NCBI GenBank assembly: GCA_012719445.1 | Contig: JAAYAH010000006.1 | Location: 1 to 35,217, forward strand | Reading direction: 5' to 3' | Source: Actinomycetales bacterium | Lineage (GTDB): Bacteria; Actinomycetota; Actinomycetes; Actinomycetales; Kineosporiaceae | DNA length: 35,217 bases | In this document: positions 28,470-35,217 of the stretch, piece after piece | Layout: every line of letters begins with the position of its first letter | Numbering within the stretch: the stretch's first letter is position 1 | Notes under the pieces: model-generated | The model's database searches: none | Seen by the model: the letters and a program-made list of their open reading frames with translations, nothing else | Told to the model about the DNA's origin: nothing | Made by a program: the position numbers and the translations under genes

Positions 28470-30077
28470 GTGAGTGCCGTGCCAGATGTCGATGTCGTTC
28501 TCTTCATGCGGAATCTCAGCCGGGTCATGGCCGGTGGCGGCCGGGCGGTGCTGGACCGGGCGAACCTGTTCGCCGAGGCCGGGTACCGCGTCCACGTCGT
28601 CGTGGTCGGCCGGGACGTCGGTGGCGGTGCCTCCTGGCTGCGCAGCACGGGCGGTCTGCACCGCTCGGTGCGTCCGCACTACTTCCACCGGGACGCCCCC
28701 GAGCTCGAGGCACACGTGCGGGCGTCCCGGCTGCAGCCGCTCTCACCGCCGCTGCCGACCGGGCCGGGGACGAGCATCGAGCAGAGCCAGACCAGGAAGG
28801 CGGTGCACCGGACCTACCTGAGGGACGGCGTGCCCGTCGCCAGGATGGACCTGCGGCGCAGCGGTCGGGTCTCGGCCATCCACCTCCTGGACGACGAGGA
28901 GCAGGTCACCGAGCGCTGGCTGTTCGACGGGGACGGGAGGGTCGTCTTCATCGACCGGGTCAACCCCGAGACCCACGCCCCGCTGCACCGCACCTTCATC
29001 GTCGGCGGCAGGCTGCGCTGGCTCGAGGTGGACATGGTGCCCACCGAGGGCCGGGGGGTCGCACGGCACCCCTACCTCGAGCCGGACCCCGGCGCCGCCG
29101 AACAGGAGCACAGCTTCGCCGAGGTGATCGCCGCCTGGCTGGACCGGGAGTTCCGTGACTCCCCCGACCTCGTGGTGATGGCCGACGGGGAGAACACCTC
29201 CCAGCACGTGCTCCGGGCCATGCGGCACCCGCGGCTGCGCGGCGTGTCCGTGCTGCACAACACCCACACCCAGTACCCCTTCACGGCGAGCGCCCCGCTC
29301 AAGGAGAACTGGGAGGCGTTCCTCCGCGACCCCCGCAACGTGGACCTCGTGGTGTGCCTCACCGAACGGCAGCGACAGCACCTGAGCGAGCGGTTCCCGG
29401 ACATGCCGCTGCGGGTGGTCCACCACGCGGTGCCCCAGCCGACGAAGGTCGGTGTCACCCGGCACCGGCACCGGGTGGTCTTCGTCGGCCGGCTGGCGGA
29501 GCAGAAGCGGCTCTCGCACCTGATCGACGCCTTCGCGCTGGTGGTGGCCCAGGTGCCCAAGGCCCAGCTGCACCTGTTCGGCTCCGGGTCGGAGCTGCCC
29601 ATGCTGCAGGAGCGGGTCGCCGCGGCCGGGCTGGAGGACAGCGTCGTCTTCCGGGGGTTCACCCACGACCCCGCCGCGGCCTTCGCCTCGGCGACGGTGT
29701 CGGTGATGACCTCCCTGCACGAGGGGCTCCCGCTGACCCTCACCGAGGGCATGTCCGTCGGGACGCCCTTCATCGCCTACGACATCAACTACGGCCCGGC
29801 CGAGGTCATCCGGCACGGGGTCGACGGCCTGCTCGTCCAGCCGGGCGACCGGTGGGGCCTCGCCGACGCCATGGTCCGGGTGCTGCGGGACCGGACGCTG
29901 GCCGCCTCGCTGCGGGAGCGGGCCTACGAGGTGGCCGAGCGCTTCTCCCACCAGCGGTACCGGAACACCTGGATCGACGTCGTCGAGACCCTCGGCGCGT
30001 CCCGGAGGGTGTTCCAGCTCCCCGGTCAGGTCCCGTCTCCGTCGCGTCCGGTCACCCGGGAGGGAGCCCATGTCTAG
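28470..30077 (+). CDS. GT4-family glycosyltransferase, TarM/GtfA-like (poly-polyol-phosphate or glycoprotein type)
   Basis: 535 residues, GT-B fold. The N-terminal domain starts VDVVLFMRNLSRVMAGGGRA, followed by a beta-rich insert (about 110-180; YLRDGVPVARMDL, LFDGDGRVVFIDRVNP) like the DUF1975 insert of TarM and GtfA enzymes. The donor half carries VFVGRLAEQKRLSHLI (Arg341, Lys346) and the EX7E motif Glu418-x7-Glu426 (EGLPLTLTE), both needed for nucleotide-sugar binding in GT4 enzymes. TarM adds GlcNAc to wall teichoic acid and GtfA adds GlcNAc to glycoproteins, each in the cytoplasm with UDP donors. By analogy this enzyme may decorate a polyol-phosphate or similar polymer. GTG 28470 has GGAG 8 nt before it. 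The gene overlaps the next by 8 nt, so they are coupled. The polymer is inferred from family and context only. Confidence 0.85.
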   Translation: MSAVPDVDVVLFMRNLSRVMAGGGRAVLDRANLFAEAGYRVHVVVVGRDVGGGASWLRSTGGLHRSVRPHYFHRDAPELEAHVRASRLQPLSPPLPTGPGTSIEQSQTRKAVHRTYLRDGVPVARMDLRRSGRVSAIHLLDDEEQVTERWLFDGDGRVVFIDRVNPETHAPLHRTFIVGGRLRWLEVDMVPTEGRGVARHPYLEPDPGAAEQEHSFAEVIAAWLDREFRDSPDLVVMADGENTSQHVLRAMRHPRLRGVSVLHNTHTQYPFTASAPLKENWEAFLRDPRNVDLVVCLTERQRQHLSERFPDMPLRVVHHAVPQPTKVGVTRHRHRVVFVGRLAEQKRLSHLIDAFALVVAQVPKAQLHLFGSGSELPMLQERVAAAGLEDSVVFRGFTHDPAAAFASATVSVMTSLHEGLPLTLTEGMSVGTPFIAYDINYGPAEVIRHGVDGLLVQPGDRWGLADAMVRVLRDRTLAASLRERAYEVAERFSHQRYRNTWIDVVETLGASRRVFQLPGQVPSPSRPVTREGAHV

Positions 30078-31668
30078 CCAGACCTCCAGCCAGATCCCCA
30101 GCCAGACCCCCGACCTGACGGTGCCGTCCCCGGCGACGGCCGACCGGGCGGCGCCCGGCGGTCGGTCGCGGATCCGTCGCCTCCCGCGCCGGGTGCGCCG
30201 GGCCGTCGCCCGACGGCGCAGGCGCGCCCTCGCCCGGGTCAGGGCCCTGGGCAGGCTCACCCCGCGGGAGCTGCTCCGGTCCCGCCGGGAGAACGCCGCC
30301 TTCCTCGACGCGATCACCGGCGGCACCCTCGGCCACCTGGACGTGTCCGAGGGCGAGGAGCTGCGGTCGATGACCCTGCTCCGCGACCTCACCGCGGCCA
30401 CCTACCGGGCAGGGCCGCTCGCGCTCCCCGTGCGCACCGGGGCGCTCCGCTGGACGTCGCCGCGGACCAACCTCCGCGAGGCCGCGGTCGCCGCGGCGTG
30501 GGAGGCCCTGGAGACGGGCCGGATGTCCACCGCCCAGTGGCTCGCCGACCAGGTCATCCGGCAGCAGCCCCGGTACCGCCCCGCCCAGGATCTCCAGGCG
30601 ACGCTGTCCGCCCGCCAGTGCGACCCCGAGGGTGCCCTGGTCTGGCAGCGCAGGCGGCTCCGGGTCCCCCGCCGCAAGGCGTCCCCCAAGGCGGAGATGC
30701 TGGTGACCCGGCAGACCCAGCTCCTCGACGCCCGGCGGTTGATGGCCATGCTGACCGACCGGCCGGCCGCCGACCCGGGACGGACCACCGGGATCGTCGC
30801 CGACGTGGAGACCCTGTGGGCCGACACCGCGCGCAGGGAGGCCGCGACGGCCGAGGACGTCATCCCGGCCGTCCTCGCCGCGCTCGACAACGGCAGGACA
30901 CCCCTGCTGTCCCGCCGCTACTTCGAGGCCTTCGTCGGGGGCCGGCTGTCCCGGGGTGAGGACCTGTCCCGGTACCGCCCCCTGCTGGAGCACCTCAGCC
31001 GGATGAACGGGCCGAAGGAGGTCCCGCTGGCGACGCCGGAGGTGGCCCGCTCCATCCGGTCCATGAGCCTCGAGGCCTTCCGGCACTACGTCGCCGGGAA
31101 GTCGATCTGCCTGATCGCCAACTCGCCGACCCTCATCGGCAGCGGCCTCGGTCGGACCATCGACTCCTACGACCTCGTCATGCGGTTCAACTCCTTCGTC
31201 ATCGAGCCGGAGGACACCGGATCGCGGACCTCCGTCCACGTCACGATCCACATGCACGACTACAACTGGGACGTCCCGGTCCCGGTCCGGATCGTGATCT
31301 CCGGAAAGCCGCACCTGTGGCGGCGGTCGCTCAAGGTGAGGCTGCGCCCCGGTGCCCAGGAGTGGGTCGGCGACGCGTCGCTGCGCTGGCCGGGCCGGAC
31401 CCTCGGCCTGATCGGTCCGGACGACCCGTTCAAGCTGCCGACGGCGGGGTTCCAGTTCATGCGCCTGCTCATGCACCTGGACGTGTCCACGGCCATCGAT
31501 CTCATCGGCTTCGACTTCTACGAGTCGGGCAAGCTGCGGGTCACCGACGCCATGAGCATCCCGCACTCGCCCGGTCACAACTCCGCCGCGGAACGGGACT
31601 GGGTGCTCGCCCACGCCGTCCGCGTCAGCCCGATGATCATCTCCATGCGCGAGGAAGGCCTGGCGTGA
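30070..31668 (+). CDS. GT29-like sialyltransferase-fold glycosyltransferase with N-terminal helical extension
   Basis: 532 residues. The C-terminal domain (about 340-520) contains features of GT29 sialylmotifs. The large motif begins ICLIANSPTLIGSGLG and ends IDSYDLVMRFN (about 344-372). The small motif is FQFMRLLMHL with IDLIGFDFYES (about 457-485). An H-x4-E pair, like the VS motif, lies near 500 (GHNSAAERD). In GT29 enzymes these bind CMP-sialic acid and supply the catalytic His. The N-terminal 340 residues are mostly helical, starting with a very Arg-rich stretch (about 30-65), with no membrane helix. ATG 30070 overlaps the previous gene's stop by 8 nt; GGAGG lies just upstream. The next gene starts 4 nt before its end (GTGA). 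GT29 proteins are best known from animals and some marine bacteria, so the donor in this actinobacterium is an open question. Confidence 0.8.
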   Translation: MSSQTSSQIPSQTPDLTVPSPATADRAAPGGRSRIRRLPRRVRRAVARRRRRALARVRALGRLTPRELLRSRRENAAFLDAITGGTLGHLDVSEGEELRSMTLLRDLTAATYRAGPLALPVRTGALRWTSPRTNLREAAVAAAWEALETGRMSTAQWLADQVIRQQPRYRPAQDLQATLSARQCDPEGALVWQRRRLRVPRRKASPKAEMLVTRQTQLLDARRLMAMLTDRPAADPGRTTGIVADVETLWADTARREAATAEDVIPAVLAALDNGRTPLLSRRYFEAFVGGRLSRGEDLSRYRPLLEHLSRMNGPKEVPLATPEVARSIRSMSLEAFRHYVAGKSICLIANSPTLIGSGLGRTIDSYDLVMRFNSFVIEPEDTGSRTSVHVTIHMHDYNWDVPVPVRIVISGKPHLWRRSLKVRLRPGAQEWVGDASLRWPGRTLGLIGPDDPFKLPTAGFQFMRLLMHLDVSTAIDLIGFDFYESGKLRVTDAMSIPHSPGHNSAAERDWVLAHAVRVSPMIISMREEGLA

Positions 31669-33932
31669 CGACGACGGCGACCCCCACCACCCCCAGCCCC
31701 ACGGCTCCCGCGGCGGTCGTCGTCGCGGCTCTCGGCCGGGTGCAGCCGGGACGGCTCGGCCGGGTGCTCGGCGCGCTCGTCGACGAGCTCGGCGACCGGG
31801 CGACCCTGCACGTGCTCCACACCGGCCTCGACCCGCTGGCGGTCGAGGCGGCCGTGTGGGCGCACCCCGACGTGACCTTCATCAGCGCCCACCGGGACCA
31901 CTACGAGCAGTTCGGCCCGGCGGGCAGGGCCAGGTCGGAGCTGCTGCTGCTCGACTGCCTGCGGGTCGAGGGCAGCGAGCGCGTCGTCGTCGCCCCGGTC
32001 GACCCGGGCGCGGTGAGGATCGTCGCCGCCGCGGCGACCGCCCCACGGCCGGTCCCCGCGGCGGTGCCGGTCGGCCCGGGGTCCGGGGTCGCCGTCACCC
32101 CGCCGGTCCCGGCGCCCCGGCTGGAGGTGGGCGCCTCGTCCAGCCACGTGCTGGTGCTGGACGGCGCGCTGGCGACCCGCGCGGTCCGCCGCCACGTCGA
32201 CCTCACGCTGGCCAGGGCACGGCGCAACCGGAAGACCCTGTCGCTGGCGCTGGAGGCCGCGGTGGCCACCGGGCTGGGGACGGTCGCGGCCGTGCCGTTC
32301 CCCCCCGCCCCGGAGAGCGGCCCGGAGGACGGCGACGAGATCGAGGTCCCCGAGTCGACGGTCGGCGACCTGCTCGCCACGGCCGAGGAGCTGTACGCCG
32401 ACGCCGACTACGCCGGGGCGAGGGAGGTGCTGCTCCAGGCGGTCCGACTGCCCCATGGCCTCACCGACCGGGTGGCGCTCGCGCTCTCCCGGGTGCTGCG
32501 CGCCACCAGCGACTACGTGACGGCGCGCGACGTGCTCCTCCTCGCCCACGGCGACTCCATGGCCACCAGCAGGGCGCTGGCCGAGGAGGCCGAGATCGCC
32601 TGGATCCAGCACGACCACGAGGCGAGTGCCGAGCTGGCCACCTACGCCCTGCGGGCCAACCTCAGCAACCGCAGGGCCGAGGTGGCGCTCCGGCGGGCGC
32701 AACGGCCGCTCACCACGGCCGAGGCCGTGCCCGAGCGGACCGGCGCTGCCCCGGTGCTGTCCCACGTCGCCTTCTACGTCTCCGACCGGGGCAACTTCGG
32801 CGACGTCGTCCTTCCGCACGCGGTGCGCGAGGCGGTGGGCTCGGTGCTGCCCGGTCCCGGCTGGCTGCCGGTCCACGTGCACCAGGTCTTCGACCGGGAA
32901 CGGTTGGAGCTGGTCAACGCCACCGACGGCGTCGTCGTCGGCGGCGGCGGCCTGTTCCTGCCCGACACCTCGCCGAACGGCAACAGCGGCTGGCAGTGGA
33001 ACGTGCCGCGGGAGCAGTTGGAGGCGATCGAGGTCCCCCTCGGTGTCGTCGCGGTGGGCTACAACCTCTTCCACGGCCAGACCTTCCACAGCCGGCTCTT
33101 CCGGGAGAGCCTGACCGCCCTCGTGGACCGCGCCGCCCTCGTCGGCCTGCGCAACCACGGCTCGGTGGACCAGGTCAGGAACCTGCTGCCGACGCGGCTC
33201 GCGGACCGGATCCGCTTCCTCCCGTGCCCGACCACCGTGCTCCGGCACATCCACGGCGAGCCGGCGGGCGCCGTCCTCGGCGGCTCGGGCACCGTGCTCC
33301 TCAACGCGGCCTTCGACCGCAGCGCCAGGCGGTTCGGGGACGGCTACGAGCGGTTCCTCGCCGACATGGCCTGGTACGTGCGGGAGCTACGGACCGCAGG
33401 AGCCGAGGTCCGCTTCGCCGCACACCTCGCGACGGACGAGCAGCTGGTCGACGACCTGTTCTCCGAGTACGGCATCCGGGTCCCCGTCGACGCCCTGTAC
33501 CTCCTGCCGGTCGAGGAGGGCTACGACGTCTACCGGCGGGCCAGTGTCGTCGTCGGCATGCGCGGGCACGCCACGATGATCCCGTTCGGTCTCGGCACTC
33601 CGGTGCTGAGCCTGGTCTCCCACCCCAAGATGCGGTACTTCCTCAGCGACATCGGCCGCGAGGAGTGGGGGTACGACGTGCACCGCGACGGGCTCGCCGC
33701 CGCGCTGGCCGAGCACACCCTGGAGATCATCGGGAAGGAGCAGGAGTACCGGGCGGACGTCGCCGCGATCCAGGAGGAGCTGCTCGCGGTGATCCGGGGT
33801 GAGCTGGCGACCTTCGCCACCGCCCTCGGGGTGCCGGTGACCCCGAGGGCTCCCGGCCAGGGGATCCCGGTCCCGACCCAGGGGGCCGTGGAGATCGAGC
33901 CGGCGCCGCCCGCGGTCCCCGCTCTCGGCTGA
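31665..33932 (+). CDS. Polysaccharide pyruvyl transferase (CsaB/WcaK-like) with large N-terminal extension
   Basis: 755 residues. Residues about 370-690 are a polysaccharide pyruvyl transferase domain: GNFGDVVLPHAVREAV, VVVGGGGLFLPD (GGGG near 426), GVVAVGYNLFHGQ and the C-terminal GMRGHATMIPFGLGTPVLSL (Arg-His near 633). These enzymes form a ketal from phosphoenolpyruvate onto a sugar, giving a negatively charged surface glycan, often used to hold SLH proteins. The first 360 residues are extra. An N-terminal Rossmann-like segment (PAAVVVAALGRVQPGRLG, LHVLHTGLDPLAVEAAV, LVLDGALATRAVRRHV) is followed by TPR-like helices (about 235-345; LLATAEELYADADYAGAREV). The GTG start is inside the upstream stop (GTGA overlap), so translation is coupled. 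There is no export signal, so it should work in the cytoplasm. The role of the extension is unknown. Confidence 0.87.
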   Translation: MTTTATPTTPSPTAPAAVVVAALGRVQPGRLGRVLGALVDELGDRATLHVLHTGLDPLAVEAAVWAHPDVTFISAHRDHYEQFGPAGRARSELLLLDCLRVEGSERVVVAPVDPGAVRIVAAAATAPRPVPAAVPVGPGSGVAVTPPVPAPRLEVGASSSHVLVLDGALATRAVRRHVDLTLARARRNRKTLSLALEAAVATGLGTVAAVPFPPAPESGPEDGDEIEVPESTVGDLLATAEELYADADYAGAREVLLQAVRLPHGLTDRVALALSRVLRATSDYVTARDVLLLAHGDSMATSRALAEEAEIAWIQHDHEASAELATYALRANLSNRRAEVALRRAQRPLTTAEAVPERTGAAPVLSHVAFYVSDRGNFGDVVLPHAVREAVGSVLPGPGWLPVHVHQVFDRERLELVNATDGVVVGGGGLFLPDTSPNGNSGWQWNVPREQLEAIEVPLGVVAVGYNLFHGQTFHSRLFRESLTALVDRAALVGLRNHGSVDQVRNLLPTRLADRIRFLPCPTTVLRHIHGEPAGAVLGGSGTVLLNAAFDRSARRFGDGYERFLADMAWYVRELRTAGAEVRFAAHLATDEQLVDDLFSEYGIRVPVDALYLLPVEEGYDVYRRASVVVGMRGHATMIPFGLGTPVLSLVSHPKMRYFLSDIGREEWGYDVHRDGLAAALAEHTLEIIGKEQEYRADVAAIQEELLAVIRGELATFATALGVPVTPRAPGQGIPVPTQGAVEIEPAPPAVPALG

Positions 33933-33938
33933 CCGGTC

Positions 33939-33965
33939 CCGGCCCCGGGGGCGAAGGGGGGCCGG
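33939..33965 (+). terminator. Hairpin after the pyruvyl transferase gene
   Basis: CCGGCCCC (33939-33946) and GGGGCCGG (33958-33965) form a perfect 8-bp stem with an 11-nt loop, 6 nt after the stop codon at 33930-33932. No T-tract follows. It likely ends the 28.5-33.9 kb transcript. Confidence 0.5.
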
Positions 33966-33976
33966 CGCCCCACGGT

Positions 33977-34017
33977 TAAGCTCAGCGTGAGGTGGTGAAC
34001 ACGATTCGTTGTTCACC
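33977..34017 (+). promoter_or_regulatory. Promoter region with operator-like inverted repeat before the second acyltransferase
   Basis: GGTGAACA (33994-34001) and TGTTCACC (34010-34017) form a perfect 8-bp inverted repeat around CGATTCGT. A TAAGCT (33977-33982) could be the -10, placing the dyad over the transcription start, where a repressor could bind. The region is less GC-rich than its surroundings. The regulator is unknown. Confidence 0.45.
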
Positions 34018-34037
34018 CTGGGCGCCTTGGGGGGGCC

Positions 34038-35217
34038 GTGACCGTCGGCAGCGTGCGCAGCGACCTCTCCGTGGTGGTGGAACGGGATCCGGCCGGTGGT
34101 CCGGCCTCCGCCGGACCACCCCCGCCCCGCCGCGCGCGCGGGATCCTGCCCGAGGTCCAGGCACTCCGCGCTCTCGCCGTGACGCTGGTGATCCTCTACC
34201 ACCTGTGGCCGGGCACGGTGCGGGCAGGTTACGTCGGCGTCGACGTCTTCTTCGTCATCTCCGGCTTCCTCATCACCGGCCAGATCGTGCGCGACCTCGA
34301 ACAGGGCAGCTTCGGCCTCGGCCGGTTCTACCTGCGCCGCGCCCGCCGGTTGCTGCCCGCCTCGATGCTCGTGCTCCTGGTCGTCTCCGTCGCGACGGTC
34401 GCGGTCGTCCCGACGACGCTGTGGGCCGACACCGCGCGACAGGTCGTCGGCAGTGCCTTCTACGTGCAGAACTGGGTGCTGTCGGAGCAACGGATCGACT
34501 ACCTCACCCCGGACCTGGTGCCGACCGCGGTGCAGCACTTCTGGTCCCTCTCGGTGGAGGAGCAGTTCTACCTGGCCTGCCCGCTGCTGCTGCTGACGAC
34601 CTTCCGTGCCGGCGGCGGGCGCCGAGCGGCATGGCGCCGTCCGGCGCTGATCGCCCTGATGGCCGCGGTCACCCTCGGCTCGCTGGGGTACGGGGTGCTC
34701 ACCACCGCAAGCGACCCCCGGAGCGCGTACTTCCTCACCTCCACCCGGGCCTGGGAGTTCGCCTGCGGAGGGGTGCTGGTGCTGGTCCTGCGCCGCACCG
34801 ACCGCCTCCGGGGTCAGCGGATCGTGGCGAGCTGGACCGGCCTCGCGATGATCGTCGCCAGCGCACTGGTCCTCGGCCCCGGCACCCCGTTCCCCGGCTG
34901 GGCGGCCCTGCTGCCGGTCGGCGGCACCCTGCTCGTCATCGCGGCCGGTCTGGTCGACTCACCCCGCTCTCCCGCGGCCCTGGTCCGGCTCCGGCAGGTC
35001 CAGCTGGTCGGCGACCTGTCCTACGCGATGTACCTGTGGCACTGGCCACTGCTCGTGGTCTGGCCGTACGTGTTCGGCCCCCGGGTCGGCGTGCTGGACC
35101 GGCTGGCGGTGCTCGCGGCGACCCTGCTGCTGTCCTGGGTGAGCAAGGTGACCGTCGAGGACCGCTTCCGCTACGGCCACCGCACAGGGGCAGGGGCAGG
35201 GGCAGGGGCAGGGGCAG
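34038..35217 (+). CDS. Second acyltransferase-3 protein, cut by the window end (paralog of the 26022 gene)
   Basis: 393 codons are visible, with no stop before the window end. It begins MTVGSVRSDLSVVVERD, then an Ala/Pro/Arg-rich stretch, then the AT3 membrane domain: ILPEVQALRALAVTLVILYH (conserved His), GYVGVDVFFVISGFLIT, FYLRRARRLLPAS, HFWSLSVEEQFYL and YAMYLWHWPLLVVWPY. It is very like the 26022 gene through the membrane part, including a 46-nt identical stretch, so the two arose by duplication. By position it should also have a SGNH C-terminal domain beyond the window. The last visible codons fall in a six-base repeat coding Gly-Ala. GTG 34038 follows a G-rich run (GGGGGG) that may serve as ribosome site. 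It has its own promoter region with a dyad, and probably O-acylates the same surface polymer as the rest of the cluster. Confidence 0.88.
   Translation, partial: MTVGSVRSDLSVVVERDPAGGPASAGPPPPRRARGILPEVQALRALAVTLVILYHLWPGTVRAGYVGVDVFFVISGFLITGQIVRDLEQGSFGLGRFYLRRARRLLPASMLVLLVVSVATVAVVPTTLWADTARQVVGSAFYVQNWVLSEQRIDYLTPDLVPTAVQHFWSLSVEEQFYLACPLLLLTTFRAGGGRRAAWRRPALIALMAAVTLGSLGYGVLTTASDPRSAYFLTSTRAWEFACGGVLVLVLRRTDRLRGQRIVASWTGLAMIVASALVLGPGTPFPGWAALLPVGGTLLVIAAGLVDSPRSPAALVRLRQVQLVGDLSYAMYLWHWPLLVVWPYVFGPRVGVLDRLAVLAATLLLSWVSKVTVEDRFRYGHRTGAGAGAGAGA
34234..34279 (+). repeat. 46-bp exact direct repeat, copy 2 (within the second AT3 gene)
   Basis: Identical to 26182-26227, with the same reading frame and direction. 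Recombination between the copies would delete the GT4, GT29-like and pyruvyl transferase genes and fuse the two acyltransferases. Confidence 0.85.
35186..35217 (+). repeat. Hexanucleotide tandem repeat inside the acyltransferase linker (runs to window end)
   Basis: AGGGGC is repeated at 35186, 35192, 35198, 35204 and 35210, with a partial sixth copy at the window edge. It encodes alternating Gly-Ala in the linker after the membrane domain. The full length is unknown because the window ends here. Confidence 0.9.

Overview
The window is very GC-rich, uses G/C-ending codons almost everywhere and has frequent GTG starts. An AfsR/SARP regulator, DNRLRE/Rhs secreted proteins, a membrane Hsp70-like protein and a DUF6716-type glycosyltransferase all point to a high-GC actinobacterium (Actinomycetia). 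The genus cannot be fixed from the sequence. No rRNA, tRNA, CRISPR array, phage or transposase gene was seen. I support 18 convincing genes, one doubtful small ORF, and a set of repeats, candidate operators and hairpins.

Region 1 (1-10.6 kb): a minus-strand operon encodes a very large secreted DNRLRE protein with a C-terminal SGNH-fold domain that has lost its catalytic residues. It is followed by a secreted Rhs/SpvB-type protein that stops before any YD-repeat core. An AfsR-type regulator (winged helix, BTAD, NB-ARC, TPR) is divergently transcribed. The shared promoter region holds heptamers spaced 11 bp apart, the classic SARP operator geometry. A 23-bp tandem repeat separates the regulator from the next, convergent gene.

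Region 2 (10.6-16.9 kb): a membrane protein with Ig-like N-terminal domains is divergent from an Hsp70-like ATPase that ends in a proline-rich linker and one membrane helix. Next come a MerR/GyrI-like regulator with a clear dyad operator, a citrate-lyase-beta/malyl-CoA-lyase-type enzyme, and a divergent small protein resembling split-barrel (PNPOx-like) proteins.

Region 3 (16.9-23.3 kb): a two-gene minus-strand operon encodes a FIST sensor and a GAF-PAS-GGDEF-EAL protein. Divergent from it is a PilB-like ATPase with an N-terminal MshEN (c-di-GMP receptor-type) domain and a C-terminal double zinc ribbon. This looks like a local c-di-GMP circuit: sensing, making or degrading the signal, and an effector ATPase. 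No other pilus gene is visible.

Region 4 (23.3-35.2 kb): a plus-strand surface-glycan cluster. It encodes a polysialyltransferase-like enzyme, a DUF6716-like putative glycosyltransferase, an acyltransferase-3/SGNH O-acyltransferase, a TarM/GtfA-like GT4 enzyme, a GT29-like protein with sialylmotifs, a polysaccharide pyruvyl transferase with a large N-terminal extension, and a second O-acyltransferase cut by the window end. Together they suggest a cell-wall or capsular polymer built from or decorated with acidic (possibly nonulosonic) sugars, with pyruvyl and acyl groups. This cluster and the Hsp70/Ig-like pair are the best candidates for something undescribed.
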